This document shows positions 1-8,112 of a stretch of 64,000 bases of DNA, one piece after another. Position numbers and translations under genes: made by a program. The stretch is from Parahaliea mediterranea (GTDB taxonomy: Bacteria > Pseudomonadota > Gammaproteobacteria > Pseudomonadales > Halieaceae): NCBI RefSeq assembly GCF_017255185.1, contig NZ_JAFKCZ010000002.1, positions 62,001-126,000 on the forward strand, read 5' to 3'. Below the pieces are notes generated by a model. The model ran no database searches. It saw only the letters and a list, made by a program, of their open reading frames with translations, and was not told the DNA's origin. Position 1 is the first letter of the stretch; each line of letters opens with the position of its first letter.

Positions 1-2
1 GC

Positions 3-83
3 CAGCTAAGGCTGCACAATTGGATTTTGGCAATCCTGACTGCCGCGGTACTGCTTCCCAATATTAGATCGTTGCTTGGTTGA
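3..83 (+). CDS. C-terminal fragment of a possible membrane protein (cut by window start)
   Basis: An open frame enters from the left edge and ends at a TGA at 81-83, seven bases before the convergent pgpA stop. The 26 visible residues are hydrophobic (…WILAILTAAVLLPN…), as expected for the last membrane helix of an integral membrane protein, but no family can be named. The convergent, tightly spaced arrangement with pgpA is plausible for a real gene. It could equally be chance, since the stretch is short and less GC-biased at third positions than its neighbours. Confidence 0.3.
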   Translation, partial: QLRLHNWILAILTAAVLLPNIRSLLG

Positions 84-89
84 GTCGCG

Positions 90-566
90 TTAATTAAGTA
101 TCCAGGCGGCCGAGTGCAACACCGCGCACGCCATCGCCCCCGCCACCACGTCATCGATCATAATCCCCAGCCCGCCGTGTACCCGCTTGTCCAGCCAGCC
201 GATGGGCCAGGGCTTGGCGATATCGAACAGCCGGAACAGCACAAAACCCGCCAACACCCACTGCCAACCCAGTGGCACGGCCCACAGGGTGATCCAGTAG
301 CCCACGAACTCGTCCCACACGATGCCGGGGTGGTCGTGCACACCCAACTGCTTGCTGGCGCGATCGCATAGCCAGACACCAAATACGAAGGTCAGGGCAA
401 TGAACAGGCTGTACCAGGCCAGCGGCAGCGCCGCCACCGCGAGGTAGAGCGGGATGGCGACCAGGGTGCCCATGGTACCCGGGGCCTTCGGAGACAGGCC
501 GCTGCCGAAGCCGAAGGCGAGGAACTGGATGGGGTTGGTGATGGCGACGGGGTTGGTGGATGGCAT
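90..566 (-). CDS. pgpA: phosphatidylglycerophosphatase A
   Basis: PgpA dephosphorylates phosphatidylglycerophosphate to phosphatidylglycerol in the inner membrane. The 158-residue protein carries the family N-terminal signature GSGLSPKAPGTMGTL (residues 21-35), the WDEFVGY motif (84-90) and several hydrophobic segments, and it has the usual family length. I chose the ATG at 564-566 because the family homology begins there; the open frame continues upstream without meaningful sequence. It is the last gene of the nrdR-rib-nusB-thiL operon, 19 bp downstream of thiL, a position conserved in many gammaproteobacteria. Confidence 0.95.
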   Translation of the reverse strand: MPSTNPVAITNPIQFLAFGFGSGLSPKAPGTMGTLVAIPLYLAVAALPLAWYSLFIALTFVFGVWLCDRASKQLGVHDHPGIVWDEFVGYWITLWAVPLGWQWVLAGFVLFRLFDIAKPWPIGWLDKRVHGGLGIMIDDVVAGAMACAVLHSAAWILN

Positions 567-585
567 GCGGGCAGTGTAACGGGAT

Positions 586-1506
586 TTAAAAATGCTGGTA
601 ACCCACCGGGCCCGCCAAATCCAGGCCGCAGTCCACCCCTTCCCCGGCCTCGACGCGGCCAATGCGGGTACAGCCGGCGGGCAACTCCGCCCCGGGCGGC
701 AGGGTAAAGCACAGCTCGTAGTCGTCGCCACCGCTCAGGGCCCAACGCAGGGCCTGCTCGCGGTCCGGGAGGGCCTGCAGGGCCGGCGAGAGCGGCAGTA
801 ATTGCGGGTCGATTACCAGTTTTGCGCCACTGGCGGCGGCAATATGGCCGGCGTCCGCCACCAGGCCATCGGAGATATCGATGGCGGCGGTGGCGGTATC
901 GAGCAGCTCCAGACCCAGGGCCAGGCGCGGTGTCGGCCGGTAATAGCGCCGCTCCAGGTAATCCCCCTGCTCCGGATCGCCGCGCCAGTCGCCGCTCACC
1001 ACGGCGAGGCCGGCCGCGCCATCCCCCAGGGTGCCGCTGACGCATAGGCTGTCCCCCACCGCGGCGCCGCCACGCAACAGGGCTTTGCCCCCCGGCAGGG
1101 CGCCAAATACCTGCACGGCGATGCACAAGGACCCCCGGGTGGTATCGCCGCCCACCAGGGGCAGGTCGAAATCGGTCACCGCCGCGGCCAGGCCCTCGCT
1201 GAAGGCACGCAACCACAGCTCGTCGACCACCGGCAGGGTGATGGCCAGCGTCATGCCCAGGGGCCGGGCACCCATCGCGGCGAGGTCCGAGGCCGCCACC
1301 GCCACGGCGCGATAGGCCAGGTCCTCCGGAAAGGCGTCTTCGGGGAAATGCACGCCCTCCACCACGGTATCCACCGAGGTGGCCAGGCGCGCCCCCGGCG
1401 GCAGGCGCAGGATGGCGCAGTCGTCCCCCACTCCCAGGTCCACGGCGTCGCCGCGACCCAGGGCGGAGAAATAGCGATAGATCAGGTCAAATTCGGAAAG
1501 CGCCAT
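586..1506 (-). CDS. thiL: thiamine-monophosphate kinase
   Basis: ThiL phosphorylates thiamine monophosphate to thiamine pyrophosphate with ATP, the last step of cofactor synthesis. All family landmarks are present in 306 residues: the N-terminal GVGDDCAIL (25-33), SVDTVVEGVHF (44-54), GGDTTRG (119-125), DISDGL (210-215) and SGGDDYEL (258-265), which provide the Mg/ATP-binding aspartates of the PurM-like fold. The ATG start follows the nusB TAG by 8 bp, so the two genes are almost certainly co-transcribed. Nothing appears degenerate. Confidence 0.97.
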   Translation of the reverse strand: MALSEFDLIYRYFSALGRGDAVDLGVGDDCAILRLPPGARLATSVDTVVEGVHFPEDAFPEDLAYRAVAVAASDLAAMGARPLGMTLAITLPVVDELWLRAFSEGLAAAVTDFDLPLVGGDTTRGSLCIAVQVFGALPGGKALLRGGAAVGDSLCVSGTLGDGAAGLAVVSGDWRGDPEQGDYLERRYYRPTPRLALGLELLDTATAAIDISDGLVADAGHIAAASGAKLVIDPQLLPLSPALQALPDREQALRWALSGGDDYELCFTLPPGAELPAGCTRIGRVEAGEGVDCGLDLAGPVGYQHF

Positions 1507-1514
1507 GGGCCAGG

Positions 1515-1967
1515 CTAGGAACCTGCGTCCACTTCCACCTTGCGCAGCTCGCGGGCGGCCTTGTCCAGCACGCCGTTGATGTATTTGTGGCTGTCGGTGG
1601 CGCCAAATTTCTTGGCCAGGGCCACGGCCTCGTTGATCACCACCCTGTAGGGTACGTCCAGGCGATGGGCGAGCTCCCAGGTCCCCATGCGCAACAGGGT
1701 GCGCTCAATCGGGTCCAGCTCGTTCAGGTCGCGGTCGATCAACGGGGTCAGGATATCCTCCAGCGCGTCCACCTGTGCCGGGACGCCGTGCAGCAGGGCG
1801 TGGAAGTAGTCGCTATCCACGTGACGGAAGTCGTAATCGGTGCGGAACTCGGCCTCGATCTCGTTCAGGGGCGCCTGGGCCATGTGCCACTGGTACAAGG
1901 CCTGCATACCGTAGTGGCGGGCCTTGCGGCGCTCGGCGGCAAGGGTGTTGTGGGCTTGCTTGCTCAC
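1515..1967 (-). CDS. nusB: transcription antitermination factor NusB
   Basis: NusB is a small all-helical RNA-binding protein that pairs with NusE (S10) on boxA RNA in rRNA antitermination complexes. The 150-residue product has the N-terminal arginine-rich helix ([17 protein letters not shown]) and the conserved C-terminal core ([19 protein letters not shown], then the [14 protein letters not shown] helix). The start is a GTG at 1965-1967, only six bases after the ribH TGA, which suggests translational coupling. The ribH-nusB-thiL order is the standard gammaproteobacterial arrangement. Confidence 0.96.
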   Translation of the reverse strand: MSKQAHNTLAAERRKARHYGMQALYQWHMAQAPLNEIEAEFRTDYDFRHVDSDYFHALLHGVPAQVDALEDILTPLIDRDLNELDPIERTLLRMGTWELAHRLDVPYRVVINEAVALAKKFGATDSHKYINGVLDKAARELRKVEVDAGS

Positions 1968-1973
1968 CGGGGC

Positions 1974-2447
1974 TCAGTCCAGCTCGGCCAGCAGGCTGAC
2001 CATTTCCAGCGCGGACAGGGCCGCCTCGGCGCCCTTGTTGCCGGCCTTGGTGCCCGAGCGCTCCACCGCCTGTTCGATGGAATCCACGGTCAGCACCCCG
2101 AAAGACACCGGAATGCCGCACTCCATGCTCACCTGGGCAATGCCCTTGGTGCACTCGCCGGCCACATACTCAAAGTGGGGCGTGCCGCCGCGGATCACCG
2201 CGCCCAGGGCGATAATGGCGTCGTAGTTACCGCTCTTGGCGACTTTCTGGCACACCAGCGGGATTTCGAAGGCGCCAGGGGCGCGCACGACGGTCAGCTG
2301 CTTTTCGCTGACGCCGTGGCGGCGCAGGGCATCCACGGCCCCCTCCAGCAGGTGTTCCACCACGAAGCTGTTCCAGCGACCAACCACCAGGGCGTACTTG
2401 CCCGAGGTGTGGGTGAAGTTGCCTTCTACGGTTTTGATGTTTTGCAT
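1974..2447 (-). CDS. ribH: 6,7-dimethyl-8-ribityllumazine synthase
   Basis: Lumazine synthase condenses 5-amino-6-ribitylaminouracil with 3,4-dihydroxy-2-butanone 4-phosphate. The 157-residue protein contains the substrate-binding RWNSFV (24-29), PGAFEIP (57-63), the catalytic loop [14 protein letters not shown] (82-95, with His91) and the SGTKAGNKG segment (131-139) that binds phosphate in this family. The ATG at 2445-2447 is preceded by an AGGA Shine-Dalgarno six bases away, so it is preferred over an upstream in-frame start. It is separated from the upstream ribBA-like gene by a 321-bp junction filled with palindromic repeats. Confidence 0.97.
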   Translation of the reverse strand: MQNIKTVEGNFTHTSGKYALVVGRWNSFVVEHLLEGAVDALRRHGVSEKQLTVVRAPGAFEIPLVCQKVAKSGNYDAIIALGAVIRGGTPHFEYVAGECTKGIAQVSMECGIPVSFGVLTVDSIEQAVERSGTKAGNKGAEAALSALEMVSLLAELD

Positions 2448-2477
2448 ATTGGTTCCTGAGTGTCGCACTGGCGAGAA

Positions 2478-2520
2478 TGAATGGCCCGAAAAGAGGGGCC
2501 GTTGTCCGCCCTACCGGGGA
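2478..2520. repeat. REP-like palindrome copy with an insertion in its loop
   Basis: The left arm ends in GAATGAAT and the right arm resumes as TCCGCCCTAC, but between them lies an extra hairpin-like stretch, GGCCCGAAAAGAGGGGCC (2483-2500), plus four bases. The ordinary family member has only a two-base loop. A second copy with a similar insert lies at 26618-26687. The element sits just upstream of ribH, in the repeat-filled junction of the rib operon. Confidence 0.5.
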
Positions 2521-2540
2521 CCTTGCCCCAACCCGTTTTG

Positions 2541-2709
2541 TTGGCGGAATGAATTCCGCCCTACAGGAGACGCTGCCCCAACCTGTTTTGTTGGCGGAAT
2601 GAATTCCGCCCTACAGGGGACCTTGCCCCAAACTGTTTTGTTGGCGGAATGAATTCCGCCCTACAGGGGGCGCTGCCCCAACCCGCTTGCTGGCGGAATG
2701 AATTCCGTC
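2541..2709. repeat. 50-bp tandem array of REP-like palindromes (GGCGGAAT arms)
   Basis: Four copies of a 50-bp unit begin at about 2541, 2591, 2641 and 2691. Each holds the near-palindrome GGCGGAATGAATTCCGCC (8-bp arms, two-base loop) followed by CTACAGG and a linker rich in TTGCCCCAACC and GTTTTG. The fourth copy is mutated (ATTCCGTCC). In RNA each copy would form a short hairpin. The array lies inside the minus-strand rib operon, between the ribBA-like gene and ribH, so it is transcribed if the operon is read through. Confidence 0.9.
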
Positions 2710-2733
2710 CTGCGGAGGCCCGTGCCCATCCCT

Positions 2734-2756
2734 TGTAGGGTCGAATTTATTCGACC
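2734..2756. repeat. single REP-like palindrome (GTCGAAT arms)
   Basis: One copy in the orientation TGTAGGG followed by the palindrome GTCGAATTTATTCGAC, 12 bp past the end of the ribBA-like gene. The arms differ from the adjacent 50-bp array (GTCGAAT rather than GCGGAAT) but both sides change together, so pairing is kept. Confidence 0.8.
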
Positions 2757-2768
2757 AAAAAGCCGGCC

Positions 2769-3872
2769 TCAACCCGGCTCAATATGATCCAGCACCTCCA
2801 GATCAAAGCCTGAAATGGCATTGTACTTAACCGGAGCCCCCATCAGGTGGATTTTACCCACCCCCAGATCCTTGAGGATCTGGGAGCCCAGACCCACGGT
2901 AGTATAGGTGTCCTGCGGCGACGGGGGCGCGGGCTCCTCGCCCATGGCCATGTCGATGCTGGCCAACAGCTGCTCGCTGCTCTCCTCATTGGCCAGCAGC
3001 ACGATCACCCCGCGGTCCTCCCGGGCCACGTGGGCCAGGCATTTACCCAGGCTCCAGGACGGACGGCCGGGCAGTTCGCTGGTCACCAGGTCGCGCAGGG
3101 CGGCCGCCACGTGCACCCGCACCGGGGTGGGTTCGTCGGCGCGAATCGCGCCCCGGGACAGGGCCAGATGGACCTCGCCGGCGGTCTGGTCGCGGTAGGC
3201 GGTAAGGCGAAACTCGCCGTGGGCGGTCTGGATCACGCCGTCGCGGATGCGGCGGATGGTGCGCTCATTGGCCAGGCGGAAGTGGATCAGGTCGGCGATG
3301 GTGCCGATCTTGAGCTGGTGCTGTTCGGCGAACTCCACCAGCGCCGGTCCGTCGGCCAGCTCCCCCGCGGGGGTCAGGATATCGGCGATCACCGCCGCCG
3401 GCAGCAAACCGGCCAAGCGGGCGTAATCGGAGGCCGCCTCGGTGTGGCCGGCCCGGGTGAGCACGCCGCCGGGCATTGCGGTCAGCGGGAAAATATGGCC
3501 CGGCTGGACGATGTCCGCCGCCACCGCGTGGGGCGCCACGGCCACCTGCACGGTGCGCGCCCGGTCCGCCGCCGAAATACCGGTGTCGATGCCCTCGGCG
3601 GCCTCGATGGACAGGGTGAAATTGGACTTCTCGCCGTGGGCCTTGGCCACCATCGGCGGCAGGTCCAGCTGGCGGCAGCGATCCTCGGTGAGGGTCAGGC
3701 ACACCAGGCCCCGCGCCTGCCGGGCCATGAAATTCACATGGCCGGCGTCGCAGTGCTCCGCGGCCACCATCACCACGCCCTCGTTGTGGCTGTCGGCATC
3801 GTCGTCCAACAGCACCACCATACGCCCCTGGCGTATATCGCTGATCAATTCGTCGACGGTGTTAACTTGCAT
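2769..3872 (-). CDS. RibBA/RibBX-like protein with both catalytic domains apparently degenerate
   Basis: By position and overall similarity this 367-residue protein is the operon's 3,4-dihydroxy-2-butanone-4-phosphate synthase/GTP cyclohydrolase II. The RibB-like half (1-200) keeps FTLSIEAAEG, ISAADRARTVQ, QPGHIFPL and AGHTEAASD, but the metal/substrate loop usually read as DRENEGD is DSHNEGV: residues matching E. coli Arg37, Glu38 and Asp42 are Ser28, His29 and Val33. The late conserved Glu of the CEI/VEI segment is Asp164. The C-terminal half (205-367) matches the RibBX type: one cysteine (278) instead of the three zinc cysteines of GTP cyclohydrolase II, and no RCDCG. ATG start with an AAGGA ribosome site. 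It may be non-catalytic or altered; functional ribB and ribA would then have to be elsewhere. Confidence 0.8.
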   Translation of the reverse strand: MQVNTVDELISDIRQGRMVVLLDDDADSHNEGVVMVAAEHCDAGHVNFMARQARGLVCLTLTEDRCRQLDLPPMVAKAHGEKSNFTLSIEAAEGIDTGISAADRARTVQVAVAPHAVAADIVQPGHIFPLTAMPGGVLTRAGHTEAASDYARLAGLLPAAVIADILTPAGELADGPALVEFAEQHQLKIGTIADLIHFRLANERTIRRIRDGVIQTAHGEFRLTAYRDQTAGEVHLALSRGAIRADEPTPVRVHVAAALRDLVTSELPGRPSWSLGKCLAHVAREDRGVIVLLANEESSEQLLASIDMAMGEEPAPPSPQDTYTTVGLGSQILKDLGVGKIHLMGAPVKYNAISGFDLEVLDHIEPG

Positions 3873-3905
3873 AGAATGTCCTTGTGGGCCGCTGGCGACG
3901 GGCGC

Positions 3906-4568
3906 TCAGCGACGTAAAAAACCGTGTTCCGCCAGGGTGTCGAGGCTCAGGCCGCCGGCGCCCGGCTCGGCCGCCGCCTCGCCCAGTACCAGGCGCTCGA
4001 GGTAGCGGGCGATTACGTCCACCTCCAGGTTCACGCGGCTGCCCGGGCGGTAACTGCCGAAGATGGTTTCCTGCATGGTCTGGGGGATGATATTGAGGTC
4101 GAACTCGGCGCCGTTGACCGCGTTGACCGTCAGGCTGGTGCCGTCCACGGTGATGCTGCCCTTGTGGGCGATGTATTTGGCCAGTGGGGCGGGCGCGCGC
4201 AATACAAAACGGATGGAACGGCCGTCCTCACTGCTGCTGACAACCTCGCCAACGCCATCCACATGGCCAGAGACGATGTGCCCGCCCAGCCGGCTGGCGG
4301 GGGTGAGGGCTTTCTCGAGATTCACCCGCGACCCCACTTCCAGGCCGCCCAGGGTGGTGAAATCCAGGGTCTCACGGGACACGTCCGCCCAGTAGCCATC
4401 CCCCGGCAACTCGGTGACGGTCAGGCACACGCCATTGGTGCTGATGCTGTCCCCCAGGGCCACGTCGTCCAGGGGCAGCTCTCCGCTGCGCACGCGCAGG
4501 CGCAGGTCGCCCCCGCTGGGTTGCAGCGCGGCGATCTCGCCTACGGCCTGGACAATGCCTGTGAACAT
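3906..4568 (-). CDS. ribE: riboflavin synthase, alpha chain
   Basis: Riboflavin synthase dismutates two 6,7-dimethyl-8-ribityllumazine molecules to riboflavin. The 220-residue protein shows the two internally similar lumazine-binding barrels: it begins with MFTGIVQAVGE, holds GGHIVSGHVDGVG at the end of the first barrel and KGSITVDGTSLTV in the second, and finishes with the trimerisation helix (VIARYLERL). I chose the ATG at 4566-4568 because MFTGIV is the near-universal start of the family. It lies between the ribBA-like gene (33 bp away) and a 52-bp repeat array that separates it from ribD. Locus names ribE and ribC are both used for this enzyme. Confidence 0.97.
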   Translation of the reverse strand: MFTGIVQAVGEIAALQPSGGDLRLRVRSGELPLDDVALGDSISTNGVCLTVTELPGDGYWADVSRETLDFTTLGGLEVGSRVNLEKALTPASRLGGHIVSGHVDGVGEVVSSSEDGRSIRFVLRAPAPLAKYIAHKGSITVDGTSLTVNAVNGAEFDLNIIPQTMQETIFGSYRPGSRVNLEVDVIARYLERLVLGEAAAEPGAGGLSLDTLAEHGFLRR

Positions 4569-4651
4569 AGCGTGGTTCCGTTGTCTGTGTGTCTGTTGCC
4601 GGTCCTGGTCGCGGGGCATTTTTTGCGCCGGTTCTGCGCCGGGTGGTATTT

Positions 4652-4882
4652 GGTCGAATGAATTCGACCCTACACCTGATAGTGCGCTCCTGCCGCGGTA
4701 TTTGGTCGAATGAATTCGACCCTACACCTGATAGCGCGCTCCTGCCGCGGCGTTTGGTCGAATGAATTCGACCCTACACCCGATAGTGCGCTCCTGCCGC
4801 GGTATTTGGTCGAATGAATTCGACCCTACACCCGATAGTGCGCTCCTGCCGCGGCGTTTGGTCGAATGAATTCGACCCTACA
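4652..4882. repeat. 52-bp tandem array of REP-like palindromes (GGTCGAAT arms), 5 copies
   Basis: Five palindromes GGTCGAATGAATTCGACC begin at 4652, 4704, 4756, 4808 and 4860, an exact 52-bp period. Each is followed by CTACA and, for the first four, a linker CCTGATAGTGCGCTCCTG (or CCCGATAG…) with little variation. The units are near-identical, which argues for recent tandem amplification. The last copy overlaps the ribD 3' end: its CTA at 4878-4880 is the ribD TAG stop on the minus strand. The array is inside the rib operon, between ribD and ribE. Confidence 0.93.
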
Positions 4883-5978
4883 GGGCCAGGGTAAAGCGCC
4901 AGTCGGCGCCTACCTGCCGCAGGTCCTTTACCGCCAGCGGCACCTTTTCGCCCATCGTCTCCAGCGGCAGGTGTAGCAGCGGATTGGCACTGCTGCCCAT
5001 CAGTACCGGCGCCATGTAGACGACCAACTCGTCGAGCAGCCCCGCCCGCAGCAGGGCTCCCGCCAGGCGCGGGCCAGATTCTACCAGAATTTCGTTGCAT
5101 TGCCGCGCGGCCAGGGCATCCATCAGGGCATCCAGGGCCAGGCCCCGCTCCGCGGCGGGCAATACCAGCCGCTCCACCTTTAGCGCCTCCGGCACCACGG
5201 CCGACTCACCGTGGCACAACAGGGTCGGTGCCCCGGCATCCAGAACCTTTGCCCCGGGGGGCGTTTTCAGCGCGGGGTCCACCACCACGCGCAGGGGCTG
5301 GCGGGCACTGGCGCGAGCGGCCTCGGCCTCGTTCATGCCGAGCTCCGCCGCGCGCACGGTCAGGGAGCAGTCGTCGGCCAGCACCGTACCCACGCCGGTG
5401 ACAATGGCGCAACTTGCCGCGCGCAGGCGCTGTACATCCCGCCGCGCCGCCGGGCCGGTAATCCACTGGCTTTCCCCGGAGGCCATGGCGGTGCGCCCGT
5501 CCAGTGACATCGCCAGCTTGGCCCTCACCCGGCCACGGCCGCGGCGCATGCGGGCGCAAAAACCGGGAATCACCCGCTCCGCGTCGGCCTCCAGCAAGCC
5601 GCACCTGGCATCGACCCCGGCCGCGCGCAGCATTGCCAGGCCGCGCCCCGCCACCAGGGGGTTGGGGTCCTCCATGGCGGCCACCACGCGCACGACACCG
5701 GCGGCGATCAGCGCCTCGGCGCAGGGGCCGGTCTTGCCGTGGTGGCTACAGGGTTCGAGCGTGACATAGGCGGTGGCGCCGCGGGCGTCGCCGGCCGCGC
5801 GCAGGGCCTCGATCTCGGCGTGGTTGCCGCCGGCGGGCTGGGTGAAGCCCTCGCCGATCACCCGTCCATCACGCGCCAGTACGCAACCGACATGGGGATT
5901 GGGCATGGCCGAGTAGCGGCCCCGGCGGGCGAGCTGCAGCGCGCGCGCCATCATTCGGGTGTCGAAGGCGGCGTCCAC
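4878..5978 (-). CDS. ribD: bifunctional riboflavin deaminase/reductase
   Basis: RibD deaminates 2,5-diamino-6-ribosylamino-pyrimidinone phosphate and then reduces the ribosyl chain with NADPH. Of 366 residues, the N-terminal deaminase domain carries the zinc motifs HAE (53-55) and PCSHHGKTGPC (76-86). The C-terminal reductase begins near AKLAMSLDGRTA (about 153) and includes the GVGTVLADD segment. The start is a GTG seven bases past the nrdR stop; an ATG pair eight codons later is an alternative. The TAG stop codon is supplied by a repeat-element copy, so the last residues (…ALAL) may have been set by that insertion. Confidence 0.96.
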   Translation of the reverse strand: MDAAFDTRMMARALQLARRGRYSAMPNPHVGCVLARDGRVIGEGFTQPAGGNHAEIEALRAAGDARGATAYVTLEPCSHHGKTGPCAEALIAAGVVRVVAAMEDPNPLVAGRGLAMLRAAGVDARCGLLEADAERVIPGFCARMRRGRGRVRAKLAMSLDGRTAMASGESQWITGPAARRDVQRLRAASCAIVTGVGTVLADDCSLTVRAAELGMNEAEAARASARQPLRVVVDPALKTPPGAKVLDAGAPTLLCHGESAVVPEALKVERLVLPAAERGLALDALMDALAARQCNEILVESGPRLAGALLRAGLLDELVVYMAPVLMGSSANPLLHLPLETMGEKVPLAVKDLRQVGADWRFTLAL

Positions 5979-5984
5979 GGAAAC

Positions 5985-6461
5985 TCAGGCGGGCTTGCTG
6001 TCGCGGGCGGAGTCGGATTCCAGCAGTTCGATGGCGTCGCGGAATTCGGCGATGTCCTGGAAGCTGCGGTACACCGAGGCAAAGCGCACGTAGGCCACCT
6101 GATCCAGCTGCTTGAGGCTGTCCATGACCAGCTCGCCCAGGTCGCGGGAGTTCACCTCGCGCTCGCCGGTGGCCCGCAGGTCGTGCTTGATCTGGTTGAT
6201 CGCCGCCTCGATATCCTCCACCGACACCGGCCGCTTTTCCAGCGCGCGCTGCAGGCCCGCCCGCAACTTGCTCTCGTCGAAGGGCTGCCGGTTGCCGTTT
6301 TGCTTGATCACGCGCGGCATCACCAGCTCGGCCACCTCGTAGGTGGTAAAGCGCTCCTTGCAACTCAGGCACTCGCGACGGCGGCGCACCTGGTCGCCCT
6401 CGGCAACCAGGCGGGAGTCGATGACCTTGGTGTCATCGGCGGCGCAAAATGGGCAGTGCAT
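5985..6461 (-). CDS. nrdR: transcriptional repressor NrdR
   Basis: NrdR is the nucleotide-sensing repressor of ribonucleotide reductase genes. The 158-residue protein has the zinc ribbon with Cys3, Cys6, Cys31 and Cys34 (HCPFC… and ECLSC), a basic QVRRRRE stretch and an ATP-cone domain from about residue 49. ATG start with an AGGGAAAGG ribosome site. It is the first gene of the nrdR-ribD-ribE-rib-nusB operon, as in E. coli and Pseudomonas. The 194 bp upstream hold no recognisable gene, and no FMN riboswitch was recognised. Confidence 0.97.
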   Translation of the reverse strand: MHCPFCAADDTKVIDSRLVAEGDQVRRRRECLSCKERFTTYEVAELVMPRVIKQNGNRQPFDESKLRAGLQRALEKRPVSVEDIEAAINQIKHDLRATGEREVNSRDLGELVMDSLKQLDQVAYVRFASVYRSFQDIAEFRDAIELLESDSARDSKPA

Positions 6462-6655
6462 GGCCTTTCCCTCGGGTTAAGGCGCTGAAGACTAACATAT
6501 TTCCGACCCCCAGACGGCCCATTCGCGACAACTGTGGAAAATGACCGCTACCGGCCAGGGCAACGGCCACAGTCAGGCGACATCGAGCTTGCGAGGTGTA
6601 GCGGATGCTCCCCGCCTCGAAGTGCGGGCCCGGCAACCGCCTTCGGGGACGCCCC

Positions 6656-7960
6656 TCAGGCGCGGCGACGGCTTGTGAACAGGTAGAGCGCGGTACCGAT
6701 GGCGGCCAGCGCCAGGGCCATGCCCCAGGCCGTGGCGGAAGCCTGGCTGAGGAGCGCGAGGCACAGCAGCAGACCCAGCGCGGGAATGAACCAGCCGCCC
6801 GGCAGCGGCAAGCCCCCCGCTTCCTCCCCGGCCTCGGCCCGCAGTCGCGGCAGCGACAACAATACTGCCGCGTAGGTGACCAGCCGCACCAGGGTACTCA
6901 CCACCGCCAGGGTGACGAAGCTGCCGGTGACCGCCAGCAAAATGGCGCCGGCGCCGTAGAAGGCAATGGAATTGGCTGGTGTGTGGAAGCGCGGATGCAC
7001 CCGCCCGAACCAGGCCGGCAACCCCTTCTCCAGCGACAGCGCGTAACTCAGGCGCGGCGCCCCCAACACCGAGGCGGAGCAGTTACCGGCGATGGAGGCC
7101 ACTGCCGCCACCGCCATCACCGTCGCGCCGGTGGTGCCCCACATCACGCTGGCGGCGTCCACCAGCGGCTGCGAACTCGCGGACAGCTCCGGCAGCAGCG
7201 ACAGGGCCACCCACTGAATCAGGAAGTACAGCAACGAAATCAGCACCACGGTGGCGATGATCGCCACCGGAATATCCCGCGCCGGCCGCCGGCCCTCCCC
7301 GGCCGGGATCACCGCGTTTTCAAAACCGACGAAGGCGTAGATCAACAACAGCAGCGTCTCGCCCAAGGTGGGCAGCGGTGGCAGGGTGGCTCCCCCGAGC
7401 AGACCCGGCTCGGCATGGGCCAGGCCCAGACCGGCGAAAAACAGCAACGGCAACACCTTGAACACGCTCAGCAGGTACACAACCCCCATACCCGCGCGCA
7501 CGCCAACGATGTTGAGCCCGGTCAGGGCCGCAATCACCAGCGCGATCGCCAGCTGCCGCGGCAAGCCGCTCTCCAGCGCCGGCAGGAACCAGGCGGCATA
7601 GGTCACCAGCAGGACCGTATTGGCGGCCATTGCCACCAGCCGGCTGATGTACAGCAGCCAGCCCACCTGGAAGCCCGCGAAGGCGCCGTGGGCCCGGGCC
7701 ACGTAAACAATGGGGCCGCCGGTAGCGGACACCAGGCTGGCGGCCCGGGCGAACCCCAATACCACGGTCATGATGATCAACGCACAGAGCAGGAACAGCC
7801 AGGGGCTGAAATCCCCCACCCGTTGCGCGGCCACCGCCGGCAGGCCAAATATGCCGGCGCCAATCACGCCGTTCAAGGCCAGCAGGGCGTAACCCGGCGC
7901 GCCCACCACGCGGCGCAACTGCTCGCTCGCGGCCGGGGCGTGGGATTGAGTGTCGTGCAT
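6656..7960 (-). CDS. APC-superfamily amino acid permease
   Basis: A polytopic inner-membrane transporter of 434 residues with about twelve hydrophobic segments. The early helix NGVIGAGIFGLP (near residue 31) is the hallmark glycine-rich unwound helix of the amino acid-polyamine-organocation superfamily, which exchanges or imports amino acids with a cation. The ATG at 7958-7960 has AGGA seven bases upstream and is preferred to a TTG two codons earlier. It is divergently transcribed from the gamma-glutamyltransferase homologue 152 bp away, so uptake of an amino acid released from gamma-glutamyl compounds is a reasonable guess. The substrate cannot be read from the sequence. Confidence 0.85.
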   Translation of the reverse strand: MHDTQSHAPAASEQLRRVVGAPGYALLALNGVIGAGIFGLPAVAAQRVGDFSPWLFLLCALIIMTVVLGFARAASLVSATGGPIVYVARAHGAFAGFQVGWLLYISRLVAMAANTVLLVTYAAWFLPALESGLPRQLAIALVIAALTGLNIVGVRAGMGVVYLLSVFKVLPLLFFAGLGLAHAEPGLLGGATLPPLPTLGETLLLLIYAFVGFENAVIPAGEGRRPARDIPVAIIATVVLISLLYFLIQWVALSLLPELSASSQPLVDAASVMWGTTGATVMAVAAVASIAGNCSASVLGAPRLSYALSLEKGLPAWFGRVHPRFHTPANSIAFYGAGAILLAVTGSFVTLAVVSTLVRLVTYAAVLLSLPRLRAEAGEEAGGLPLPGGWFIPALGLLLCLALLSQASATAWGMALALAAIGTALYLFTSRRRA

Positions 7961-8112
7961 GGCCAAGTCCTGTATCGCCGATGGTGTTCACATTAACGCG
8001 AGCCGCGCGGCACGCCCAGTCCGGCGATCGCCCTTCGAAACGCCACCGGGGCGCACCAGCGGAACCGGCTTTTTTTGCTATGCTGCCTCCACACACCGAA
8101 CCGGAGACGACC

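Noticed and set aside
2541-4882. The 50- and 52-bp tandem arrays as CRISPR
   Set aside because: The whole unit repeats including the linker; there are no unique spacers, no cas genes and the palindrome also occurs singly elsewhere.
5979-6655. FMN riboswitch upstream of the rib genes
   Set aside because: No conserved RFN element was seen before nrdR, ribD or the ribBA-like gene.
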